DNA from: Pseudomonadota bacterium
GTDB taxonomy: Bacteria; Pseudomonadota; Alphaproteobacteria; Rhizobiales; Hyphomicrobiaceae
Length of the DNA: 6,858 bases
Direction: 5' to 3'
Assembly: GCA_023428365.1 (NCBI GenBank)
Contig: JAEYYQ010000399.1
Coordinates: 1 to 6,858 of the forward strand
The stretch's first letter is position 1, and the number at the start of each line of letters is the position of its first letter. Both the position numbers and the translations under genes were made by a program. Shown here piece by piece: positions 1 to 5,365 of this stretch. The notes beneath the pieces are model-generated. The model was given only the letters and a program-made list of their open reading frames with translations, did not search any database and had not been told where the DNA came from.

Positions 1-2
1 AT

Positions 3-575
3 GACACCCTCTTCCAATTGGGGATGGACTTGACTCGTTCAAGCACCGCCCAAAAGGAAGACTATGTAACTGCCGCGCACGTTGCGCACAATGTTGAGCA
101 CGTGCCCGAGTTGCACGAGGACAGGAAGGACTTCTTCGTCGAACGCGATGGTGTTCGGTTCGCGGGGAGCCATCTCATTATCGATCTGTTCGGGGCCAAG
201 CGTCTCGACGATCTCAAGCATGTCGAGCGCACGCTGAAGCGGTGCGTGGATGTCACTGGGGCTACGCTCCTGAACATCCATCTGCACCACATGGCGCCAA
301 ATGGTGGTGTTGCTGGGGTTGCCGTTCTTTCGGAGAGCCACATCAGCATTCACAGCTGGCCCGAGGCGAACTACGCCGCGCTCGATCTGTTCATGTGCGG
401 CAACACGAAGCCGCATCTGGCGGTCGACGTCCTGAAGAGCGCTTTCGGAGCTCGCGAGGTCGTCGTACGGGAGCACAAGCGTGGCGAAGGCCTCGCAGAC
501 GTGAACTGGCAAGCTGCAGCCACGAAGAAGGCTTCGGTGCGTCAGGCACGGGCGAAGGTCCGCAAAGCGGCCTGA
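3..575 (+). CDS. speD: S-adenosylmethionine decarboxylase proenzyme, class 1B (5' end probably outside window)
   Basis: Decarboxylates S-adenosylmethionine to give the aminopropyl donor for spermidine synthesis in the cytoplasm. The family marker LSESHISIHSWPE is present. Counting from the TTG at 18, cleavage should fall between Glu106 and Ser107, with Ser107 becoming the pyruvoyl group. His112 and Cys127 lie +5 and +20 from that Ser, the spacing of Ser63/His68/Cys83 in the Thermotoga enzyme. The start is uncertain: ATG at 24 and TTG at 18 have poor ribosome sites, and the frame stays open to the left edge with protein-like codons (DTLFQLGMDL), so the true start is probably just outside the window. 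The ATG at position 1 is in another frame and stops after ten codons. About 44 residues more than the Thermotoga protein precede the cleavage site, and the C-terminus is a Lys/Arg/Ala-rich tail (about 165-185). No spermidine synthase gene lies next to it here; the gene ends in a strong terminator. Confidence 0.93.
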   Translation, partial: DTLFQLGMDLTRSSTAQKEDYVTAAHVAHNVEHVPELHEDRKDFFVERDGVRFAGSHLIIDLFGAKRLDDLKHVERTLKRCVDVTGATLLNIHLHHMAPNGGVAGVAVLSESHISIHSWPEANYAALDLFMCGNTKPHLAVDVLKSAFGAREVVVREHKRGEGLADVNWQAAATKKASVRQARAKVRKAA

Positions 576-603
576 GTCAGCCTCCCAAGCGCCAGCAGGA
601 ATG

Positions 604-639
604 AAAAACACACGCCGATCTAAGTCGGCGTGTGTTTTT
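604..639. terminator. Perfect bidirectional intrinsic terminator between convergent speD and TPR genes
   Basis: A 15-bp perfect inverted repeat (604-618 with 625-639) surrounds a 6-nt loop TCTAAG. The stem core CACACGCCGA is GC-rich and is flanked by five A on the left and five T on the right, so either strand reads as a stem followed by a U tract. It lies 28 nt after the speD stop and about 70 nt beyond the TPR gene stop, the expected place for a shared terminator. Confidence 0.9.
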
Positions 640-709
640 GCTTATCGAAATTCCTAGAACGTTAAGGTGCTGAGACGCGCATCGGCGTTAGCCACCAATC
701 TAGCTCGGC

Positions 710-1345
710 TTACGAGGTTGCGGCGACGCATTCCTCATCCGGCGGAAGCGGATCGCAGCCGGTATCGCGCACGCAAACCTGCATCGCGCGCCGCAATTCC
801 GTCGTGTAGTTGCCGTCGACGGCGCCCTTATACAGCTGGTGCGCCGCGAGCCCGCACTGATACAGACGGATCATCCGTGAACCACCGAAGCGCATCGCCG
901 ACTCGTAGTCGCGCAATGCACCGTCCGGGTCGCCCATGACTTGGCGAATATGAGCGCGCGTATCATAGGAATGCGGGCTGACTGGCTGGACTCGCAGCGA
1001 ATGCTCGACGTCGGGCAATCCCTTCTCCGCACGGCCTGACTTGAAATACGCCCAGGCGCGATTGTTCAGGGCGACCGCGAAGTCCGGAACCAGTTTGATG
1101 GCCTCGTCATAGTCGCTGATCGCGGGGTCATAGTTTCCCTTGAGCGACAGAGCCAAAGCCCGCATGGCATAGGCCGAACCAAGGGTCTGTGTCGCGACGC
1201 CAGGCTGTTCGATCAGCTCCGAGCAGGCCGTGATCCGCCGCTCGTTGTCCGCGGTGAAGCAGTCGTGGTCGTCCATGGCGTCCGAGGCCCAGCACGTGCC
1301 GGTCGCCAGGAAAAGTCCTGCGATCGCCGCTGCCCAGCGCCTCAT
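710..1345 (-). CDS. Exported tetratricopeptide-repeat (TPR) protein
   Basis: A 211-residue protein of unknown specific role. Residues 1-20 form a signal peptide (MRRW, a hydrophobic run, then TCWA/SD), so it is expected in the periplasm. About three TPR units follow at residues 56-89, 90-123 and 124-157, with typical positions such as AYAMRALALSLKGNYDPAISDYDEAI, here only partly quoted: the G-NYDPAISDYDEA and NNRAWAYFKSGR elements. TPR arrays usually bind partner proteins. Seven cysteines (18, 29, 41, 164, 191, 197, 206), six of them in the mature part, suggest possible disulfides. The start at 1345 is backed by AAAGGGG nine nt upstream; an ATG at 1364 belongs to another frame. The gene is monocistronic in this window, divergent from the baeRF-like gene, and its promoter region holds two inverted repeats. 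I do not recognise a named gene. Confidence 0.88.
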   Translation of the reverse strand: MRRWAAAIAGLFLATGTCWASDAMDDHDCFTADNERRITACSELIEQPGVATQTLGSAYAMRALALSLKGNYDPAISDYDEAIKLVPDFAVALNNRAWAYFKSGRAEKGLPDVEHSLRVQPVSPHSYDTRAHIRQVMGDPDGALRDYESAMRFGGSRMIRLYQCGLAAHQLYKGAVDGNYTTELRRAMQVCVRDTGCDPLPPDEECVAATS

Positions 1346-1366
1346 AAACCCACGCCCCTTTCATCC

Positions 1367-1429
1367 ATTGGTCGACTAGCCAATCATTACAGCTGACATC
1401 GCGTCTATTCGATGGCGCGCGATGTCAGC
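1367..1429 (-). promoter_or_regulatory. Candidate promoter of the TPR gene with two overlapping inverted repeats
   Basis: On the minus strand a -10-like TGTAAT (1386-1391, five of six to TATAAT) lies about 40 nt before the TPR start. Directly upstream of it is a perfect 12-bp inverted repeat, GCTGACATCGCG at 1392-1403 against 1418-1429, with a 14-nt centre. Directly downstream is ATTGG-N8-CCAAT (1367-1384). I see no good -35 hexamer, which fits either an activator-dependent promoter or operators overlapping a promoter. The repeats are visible; the regulatory role is inferred. Confidence 0.4.
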
Positions 1430-1549
1430 CATCATTGTGTGTGGCATATCTGGCACCGTCGAGCGAGCCTTGTTCTTCGCTTTGCAGCAAACAAACAGCC
1501 TGCATCCGGGCTTTTTGCTCGGCGCCCCGCTGAGCCGACCGCCAATGCT

Positions 1550-1574
1550 GGAACGGTCCCATGTAAGGCGCGTT
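1550..1574 (+). promoter_or_regulatory. σEcfG (general stress response) promoter upstream of the baeRF-like gene
   Basis: GGAAC at 1550-1554 and CGTT at 1571-1574 are separated by exactly 16 nt, an exact match to the GGAAC-N16/17-CGTT consensus of alphaproteobacterial EcfG sigma factors. The strand is right for the gene starting at 1663 and gives a leader of roughly 80 nt. This predicts induction through the PhyR-NepR-EcfG pathway under general stress. The rest of the 1346-1662 intergenic region holds the TPR promoter repeats and otherwise nothing I can name. Confidence 0.7.
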
Positions 1575-1662
1575 CACTCTACACAAAGCGCACAGGCAGG
1601 CGTCAGCAGAGCTGGCAAGCAGGCTTATGAGCGCCGACTGCAGAATAGCGGCGGGAGCAACC

Positions 1663-2820
1663 ATGAGACGAGCTGACCTTATTGCACTTTCCCAGTCCTT
1701 TGGTTTTCCGAGAGTCAGCCTCTACTTCCCAACCCATCTCAGCTACCCCTCGATCGAGCAGGATCCGATCCGTCTATCCACCGCACTGAAAGAGGCCGAG
1801 CATCAGCTTGTGACGGCTGGCATGCGCCGGCCCGAAATCGAAAGTCTTCTGGCTGAAGCGAAAGGCCGGCTACCGGCGACGATGTTCTGGCGCTACCAGG
1901 AGAAGGGACTGGCCGTTCTCATCGAGCCCGGCACGACGCACTGGATCAAGCTGCCTGAACCGGTCGCGGAGACGGTCGTGGTCTCTTCGCGATATCACCT
2001 GACGCCGATGATCCCGATGTTCCGGAACGGCGATCTGTTCCACGTGCTGGCCGTCACACGCGACAGTGCGCGTCTCTTCGATGGTCGCGCACGCGAAATG
2101 CGCGAAGCACCAGTCGAGAACATGCCGGCCGGCATTGCTGAAATCATGGCGCTCACAGAGTTCCAGAATGATCTCGGCTTCCATGCGCGGGATCGCGGCG
2201 GCCCCAAGAACGGTGGCGATTCCGCAAAGTATCACGCCCTGGGCATCAGCCCGGATGACTACGACGGTATCGAACTCGACAACTACCTTCTGGAAGTTGG
2301 AAAGGCCGTCGATCGTCATCTTGCCCGCAGTGAAGCTCCTCTGGTGCTAGCTGCCAAGGCGCGGATTCTGGGCCGACTTCGCAAGCATATCAGCTATCGC
2401 CACGTGGCCGATGCGTCCATTCAGACAGATCCTGTCGCGCTCGGTGACGACGCACTTCGTACCGAGGCGTGGAGCATTGCCGAGCCGCTCGTACGCGCCG
2501 ATCGCGAAAGCGCACGCACGCGTCTTCGTGCAAGAGTGAATGGCGCCGAGGTGACGTGTGCAAAGGAGCTGCAATCGCTGCTTCGATCCGCGATCGAGGG
2601 CCGCATAGAGAACATTTTCCTGGCTCGCGACGCCACCTGTTGGGGCCACTACGACGAAGCCCATCAGGTTTTGAGATTGGACCCCAAGCCCAGCCGCGAC
2701 AACGAAGATGTACTCAACAGGTTGGCGATGGAAACCCTTCAGCGCGGAGGCGACGTGTTCACGCTGCCTGATGATATGCGCGAAAAAGCAGGGTTGGCAG
2801 CGGCTCTCTTTCGCTACTGA
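1663..2820 (+). CDS. baeRF-like protein (bacterial archaeo-eukaryotic release factor family)
   Basis: A 385-residue soluble protein with no signal or membrane segment. Its layout resembles the baeRF families, bacterial relatives of archaeo-eukaryotic peptide release factor 1 thought to act on stalled or stressed ribosomes; no substrate is established. Visible parts: an N-terminal segment with VSLYFPTH (18-25), a central β-rich domain with FHVLAVTRDSARLFDG (126-141), a glycine-rich loop (177-185, RGGPKNGGD) followed by KYHALG where release factors place the catalytic loop, though no GGQ is present, and a C-terminal domain (about 210-385) with LVLAAKARILGRLR and IENIFLARDA followed by a short C-terminal tail. 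The ATG at 1663 is preferred over the in-frame ATG at 1627 because GGGAG sits five nt before it. A σEcfG promoter lies upstream. The exact baeRF subfamily (possibly 3 or 7) is unsure. Confidence 0.75.
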   Translation: MRRADLIALSQSFGFPRVSLYFPTHLSYPSIEQDPIRLSTALKEAEHQLVTAGMRRPEIESLLAEAKGRLPATMFWRYQEKGLAVLIEPGTTHWIKLPEPVAETVVVSSRYHLTPMIPMFRNGDLFHVLAVTRDSARLFDGRAREMREAPVENMPAGIAEIMALTEFQNDLGFHARDRGGPKNGGDSAKYHALGISPDDYDGIELDNYLLEVGKAVDRHLARSEAPLVLAAKARILGRLRKHISYRHVADASIQTDPVALGDDALRTEAWSIAEPLVRADRESARTRLRARVNGAEVTCAKELQSLLRSAIEGRIENIFLARDATCWGHYDEAHQVLRLDPKPSRDNEDVLNRLAMETLQRGGDVFTLPDDMREKAGLAAALFRY

Positions 2821-2826
2821 TCGGAA

Positions 2827-2865
2827 ACATCCTCGCGCGCCGCAAATACCGTCGCGCGAGGATGT
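2827..2865. terminator. Perfect 13-bp inverted repeat between convergent genes, probable bidirectional terminator
   Basis: ACATCCTCGCGCG (2827-2839) pairs perfectly with 2853-2865 around a 13-nt loop. It begins seven nt after the baeRF-like stop and lies 14 nt beyond the stop of the opposing HPF-cold-shock gene. The stem is very GC-rich, but no T tract follows on either strand, so it is an atypical terminator or a 3'-end stabilising hairpin. Confidence 0.55.
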
Positions 2866-2879
2866 CGAAGCGGTGTCAA

Positions 2880-3467
2880 TCAATCGCGCTGCGGATCAAA
2901 TCTCATCGCACTGATGCGACGGACGCTGGTCGCCTGCGGTCCGCGCGCGCTTTCCCCGTAAGCAATCGATAACTCCACAGTGTCACCGACGCTGAGATCC
3001 TTGAAATCGGAGTCGATCACAGCGTTCTGGTGGAAATAGACTTCCGGCCCATCGCTTACGGTGACGAACCCATAGCCCTGATCCTGGAACAGAGTAGCGA
3101 CCTGTCCCTGCGGTTTGCCCTCGTGCATCTTCACTTCGCCATGGCGCTGCCGACGGCGCTTCTTGAGCTGTCGCTCCATGGCCGCGAAACTGTCGCGAAG
3201 GGCAATGAGCGCATCGCTATGTGTATTTCGATCTCCCGGCTTACGGCCCACTGCCAACTCCGTACCTGGGACGCGAGCCTCGACACTGATCTCAAACAAT
3301 CCAGCACTACCGATAGGGCCGTTCACGTGCACATGCCATGTGGTGATGTCAGGATAGCGTGCCTGCAATTTATCGACGTTTTCTTGAACCTTGTATCTGA
3401 TGGTTTCGGACGGTTGCATCCCCTTGAAGGACAGCTCCAGGTTCGCTGCTTGCCCGTTATTTGTCAT
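2880..3467 (-). CDS. Ribosome hibernation factor (HPF/RaiA, S30AE) fused to a cold-shock domain
   Basis: A 195-residue cytoplasmic protein with two domains. Residues 8-105 resemble the S30AE/HPF fold (LELSFKGMQPSETIRYKVQE, then THSDALIALRDSFAAMERQLKK), which sits in the 30S decoding region and silences idle ribosomes. A basic linker KKRRRQRHG (102-110) follows. Residues 120-185 form a cold-shock OB domain with RNP1-like QGYGFV (130-135) and RNP2-like VYFHQ (143-147), which binds single-stranded RNA. The usual long-HPF dimerisation tail is absent and the cold-shock domain takes its place. The open frame begins at 3521, but the ATG at 3467 is preferred: GAGG lies nine nt upstream and the protein then starts right at the S30AE domain. 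The gene converges with the baeRF-like gene, so the neighbourhood is translation-related. The domain calls are firm; the physiological role is inferred. Confidence 0.9.
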   Translation of the reverse strand: MTNNGQAANLELSFKGMQPSETIRYKVQENVDKLQARYPDITTWHVHVNGPIGSAGLFEISVEARVPGTELAVGRKPGDRNTHSDALIALRDSFAAMERQLKKRRRQRHGEVKMHEGKPQGQVATLFQDQGYGFVTVSDGPEVYFHQNAVIDSDFKDLSVGDTVELSIAYGESARGPQATSVRRISAMRFDPQRD

Positions 3468-3492
3468 GGCTGCACACCTCAATTCATTGACA

Positions 3493-3518
3493 TGTCGGAC
3501 GCCGACAGGCTGATCATA
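3493..3518 (-). promoter_or_regulatory. Candidate promoter -10 and small palindrome upstream of the HPF-cold-shock gene
   Basis: On the minus strand TATGAT (plus positions 3513-3518) matches TATAAT at five of six bases and lies about 45 nt before the start codon. Just downstream is a palindrome, TGTCGG-ACG-CCGACA (3493-3507), near the predicted transcription start, which could be an operator or a leader hairpin. No convincing -35 was found and no σEcfG site was found upstream of this gene. Confidence 0.25.
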
Positions 3519-3590
3519 CATTGTGGCGCCGCGTCGGCGAGGCGTCCGTTTCGACCGGACCCCTTCTATTGGATATAGGTATGGTTTCGG

Positions 3591-3818
3591 TTGTCGCCAC
3601 AGGGCTTAGCGAGCGAAAAGCTGTTTCTCGCCGTTATGCGGTGCGACCCGGAAACGTTGGAAAAGCCGGTTCGGACGGAACTTTTCGACGCCTGCATTCG
3701 TCAGGCCGAGCGGGGGAACTCGGGGACTCATCATGCTGTCGGCCGGCCATGTGGTTCAGCGCGGATGGTATCAGGAGCAGGTAAATGGCGGGCCAGATTC
3801 AAAAGGTTGCTCTCGTGA
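3591..3818 (+). other. Possible small or decayed ORF upstream of the dehydrogenase
   Basis: A 75-codon frame from a TTG at 3591 (an in-frame ATG lies at 3636) runs into the first 34 nt of the dehydrogenase gene. Its first 45 or so residues look protein-like (ASEKLFLAVMRCDPE and RTELFDACIRQAERG, amphipathic helices) with GC-biased third positions. The later part (HHAVGRPCGSARMVSGAG) looks random. There is no good ribosome site. It may be a degraded small helical protein gene, a real leader ORF, or chance. A rival frame from ATG 3581 to the TAA at 3784 has poorer codon use. The rest of 3468-3784 contains no other gene I can support. Confidence 0.25.
3677..3702 (+). promoter_or_regulatory. Imperfect σEcfG-like promoter upstream of the short-chain dehydrogenase
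   Basis: GGAAC at 3677-3681 is followed after 17 nt by CGTC at 3699-3702, one base off the CGTT -10 consensus. It lies about 80 nt before the dehydrogenase start on the correct strand, a distance similar to the exact site upstream of the baeRF-like gene. The match may be accidental, and it falls inside the doubtful small ORF. Confidence 0.35.
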
Positions 3819-4510
3819 CCGGTGCGGCGCATGGGATTGGCGCCGCGACCGCCCAGCGTCTTGGGGAGGACGGCTGGCAGGTTGTCGTGTCGGATATCGA
3901 CGGCGAGGCGGCCAATCGCGTTGCCGGACCGATCAATGGCACGGCAATAGCCTGTGATGTCGGAAGCGAACAGGCTGTCCGGGATCTGGTCAACGCCAGC
4001 CTTCGGCAATATGGGCGGATCGACGCCATTGTCTCCAATGCCGGGATCAATATCCGCGGAGGTCTGTCGGAAATCGATCTTGCTGTCTGGAACCGCGTAC
4101 TCGCGGTCAACCTGACGGCCGCGTTCCTGCTGGCCCGTCATGCTGAGACGGCCCTTCGAGATTCGAAAGGCGCCATGGTGCTGATTTCCTCAACACGCGC
4201 GCACATGTCAGAGCCCGACACGCTGCCCTATTCGGCGAGCAAGGGCGGATTGGTCGCGCTGACGCATTCCCTGGCGATGACACTTGCGCCGGACGTTCGC
4301 GTCAACTGCATCTCCCCGGGCTGGGTCCATACTGGAGACCCCGGCTCACTCAGCGAAGACGATCATGCCCAGCACCCGGCTGGGCGCGTCGGCCGACCGG
4401 ACGATATCGCGGCAGCAGTGGCCTATCTGCTGTCGCAGGACGCGGGCTTCATCACGGGCCAGGAGTTCGTCATCGACGGCGGCATGACCCGCAAGATGAT
4501 CTACGTCTGA
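3785..4510 (+). CDS. Short-chain dehydrogenase/reductase (classical SDR)
   Basis: A 241-residue cytoplasmic NAD(P)-dependent oxidoreductase with a complete classical SDR fold. It has the TGAAHGIG dinucleotide motif (12-19), Asp37 at the end of the second strand (favouring NAD(H) over NADP(H)), the NAG motif at 85-87, and the catalytic tetrad Asn109, Ser136, Tyr149 and Lys153 in YSASK. A PGW segment (178-180) and the C-terminal VIDGG signature (229-233) are also present. The usual family length is about 250, so the protein is intact. AGGAG seven nt before the ATG sets the start. The substrate cannot be read from the sequence; relatives act on sugars, polyols, acyl-carrier thioesters or secondary alcohols. 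The TAA at 3782-3784 just before the ATG belongs to a doubtful frame. Cytochrome c follows 174 nt later on the same strand, probably as a separate unit. Confidence 0.93.
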   Translation: MAGQIQKVALVTGAAHGIGAATAQRLGEDGWQVVVSDIDGEAANRVAGPINGTAIACDVGSEQAVRDLVNASLRQYGRIDAIVSNAGINIRGGLSEIDLAVWNRVLAVNLTAAFLLARHAETALRDSKGAMVLISSTRAHMSEPDTLPYSASKGGLVALTHSLAMTLAPDVRVNCISPGWVHTGDPGSLSEDDHAQHPAGRVGRPDDIAAAVAYLLSQDAGFITGQEFVIDGGMTRKMIYV

Positions 4511-4623
4511 TGGTCTGACCGTCCGGTCCGCCTGTTAAGGTCATCTCGGCTGAAAATCGACGGCAGAGCTACCACACGGCGCGATATTCTGATCGCGAAC
4601 CGGCCTCCGCTTGACCTCATGAC

Positions 4624-4652
4624 TTGCATGACGCGCCGCAAGAGATGATACA
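4624..4652 (+). promoter_or_regulatory. Weak candidate σ70-type promoter for the cytochrome c gene
   Basis: TTGCAT (4624-4629) and GATACA (4647-4652) are spaced by 17 nt and lie 33 nt before the cytochrome start. The -10 matches only three of six positions. A short direct repeat CATGAC at 4618-4623 and 4627-4632 overlaps the -35 region and might bind a regulator. The 174-nt gap from 4511 to 4684 otherwise shows nothing definite. Confidence 0.25.
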
Positions 4653-4684
4653 TTTCCACGCTAAGTCCACGGAGGGAATAGACG

Positions 4685-5011
4685 ATGCGGCACATCCTCC
4701 TGGTGCTTCTCGGGATGGCGGTAACGTCAGGTTGGGCGCTGGCGCAGGTCGACTTCGAGCGGCTCAGAGCTTATGGCGAGCATCTGGCTCAGGAATGCGT
4801 TTCCTGCCATCGAACCGACGGCGGGCCGGACCCCGGCATTCGCAGCATCATCGGCTGGGACAACGCCATCTTCGTCAACACGATGAAAGCTTACCGGAAC
4901 GAGGAGTATGCCGAACGGCGCAACCAGGTCATGGTCTCGGTCGCGCGGTCGCTGAATGACGAAGAGCTTGACGCGCTCGCCATCTATTTCGGAGCGCTGA
5001 AGCCACAGTAA
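4685..5011 (+). CDS. Exported small mono-haem cytochrome c, probable partner of FccB
   Basis: A 108-residue class I cytochrome c. Residues 1-20 are a Sec signal peptide ending in WALA before Gln21, so it acts in the periplasm. The haem site is CVSCH (38-42), with thioether Cys38 and Cys41 and axial His42. Met83 in NQVMVSVARSLNDEELDALA is the likely sixth ligand, placed as in FccA/SoxE-type cytochromes. Mature size is near 90 residues with a single haem, unlike the two-haem cytochrome subunit of the Allochromatium enzyme. A strong GGAGGG lies eight nt before the ATG. The sulfide dehydrogenase flavoprotein gene faces it 355 nt away, so accepting electrons from sulfide oxidation is the likely role. 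That link rests on family similarity and neighbourhood; it could also serve another periplasmic dehydrogenase. Confidence 0.9.
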   Translation: MRHILLVLLGMAVTSGWALAQVDFERLRAYGEHLAQECVSCHRTDGGPDPGIRSIIGWDNAIFVNTMKAYRNEEYAERRNQVMVSVARSLNDEELDALAIYFGALKPQ

Positions 5012-5026
5012 GCCGCACCGAGGCAA

Positions 5027-5040
5027 GGCCGAAAACGGCC
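5027..5040. terminator. Short hairpin between the convergent cytochrome c and XRE genes
   Basis: GGCCG-AAAA-CGGCC is a perfect 5-bp stem with a 4-nt loop in the 33-nt gap between the two convergent stop codons. It has no following T tract, so termination here is only a guess, made from its position. Confidence 0.3.
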
Positions 5041-5044
5041 CCGC

Positions 5045-5344
5045 TTAGACGTCATCGTCCCCCACGATACCGCCTTCGTCCTCCAATTTCTTCACCGCAC
5101 GCGCTTCGCGACGATTGAACTTCAATCTGACACCCAATCCCTCATTCTTGCTCTCGGGAATGAATACGGCTCCGCATTCCTCGAGCGCTTGCTGAAGACG
5201 CGTCTTCGCGTCCTCACCAGGGTCGAGCATCCCCGTCTCGAAAGACGTCATCACGTCGACAGACACGCCGGAAAGTTTGGAAATGCGCTGCCGCGACAGT
5301 TCGATGAGCACGCGCGCCGCGCGGCACTGAGGGCCTGTTATCAT
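5045..5344 (-). CDS. Small XRE-family helix-turn-helix transcriptional regulator
   Basis: A 99-residue DNA-binding protein. The opening MITGPQCRAARVLIELSRQR, then ISKLSGVSVDVMTSFETG and LQQALEECGAVFIPE, follow the common compact alphaproteobacterial XRE pattern: one Cro/C1-type HTH (about 5-55), a helix leading into AVFIPE, and a short GVRLKF strand. Beyond it (about 78-99) is an extra tail, basic at first (RREARAVKK) and then acidic (EDEGG, GDDD). There is no sensor domain. GAGG lies nine nt before the ATG. It begins 21 nt after the FccB stop on the same strand, so both are probably one transcript, and it may regulate fccB or the facing cytochrome gene. The ligand and targets are unknown. 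Confidence 0.88.
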   Translation of the reverse strand: MITGPQCRAARVLIELSRQRISKLSGVSVDVMTSFETGMLDPGEDAKTRLQQALEECGAVFIPESKNEGLGVRLKFNRREARAVKKLEDEGGIVGDDDV

Positions 5345-5365
5345 CGCAATGAGCCTCGCTTCTTA

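Noticed and set aside
39..611. Long 190-codon minus-strand frame opposite speD
   Set aside because: It is the antisense shadow of a clearly recognised enzyme gene, shows no family-like motif, and runs into the terminator.
1368..1383. TTG ... CAA dyad as an FNR/FixK anaerobox
   Set aside because: The half-sites are ten nt apart, whereas the FNR/FixK box needs TTG-N8-CAA, and the inner bases do not match.
1497..1516. AGCC ... GGCT followed by five T, terminator-like
   Set aside because: The stem is only four base pairs, and no gene ends immediately upstream on that strand.
1627..1662. Upstream ATG at 1627 as the start of the baeRF-like protein
   Set aside because: It lacks a Shine-Dalgarno site, and the extra 12 residues do not look like part of the domain; the ATG at 1663 has GGGAG at proper spacing.
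1422..1676. 84-codon plus-strand frame upstream of the baeRF-like gene
   Set aside because: It has no ribosome site, its composition looks random, and it spans both the inverted repeat and the σEcfG promoter, so it is probably non-coding.
1870..2883. Minus-strand frames of 149 and 178 codons within and beyond the baeRF-like gene
   Set aside because: They are antisense shadows of a continuous coding frame with good codon use; no domain is recognisable.
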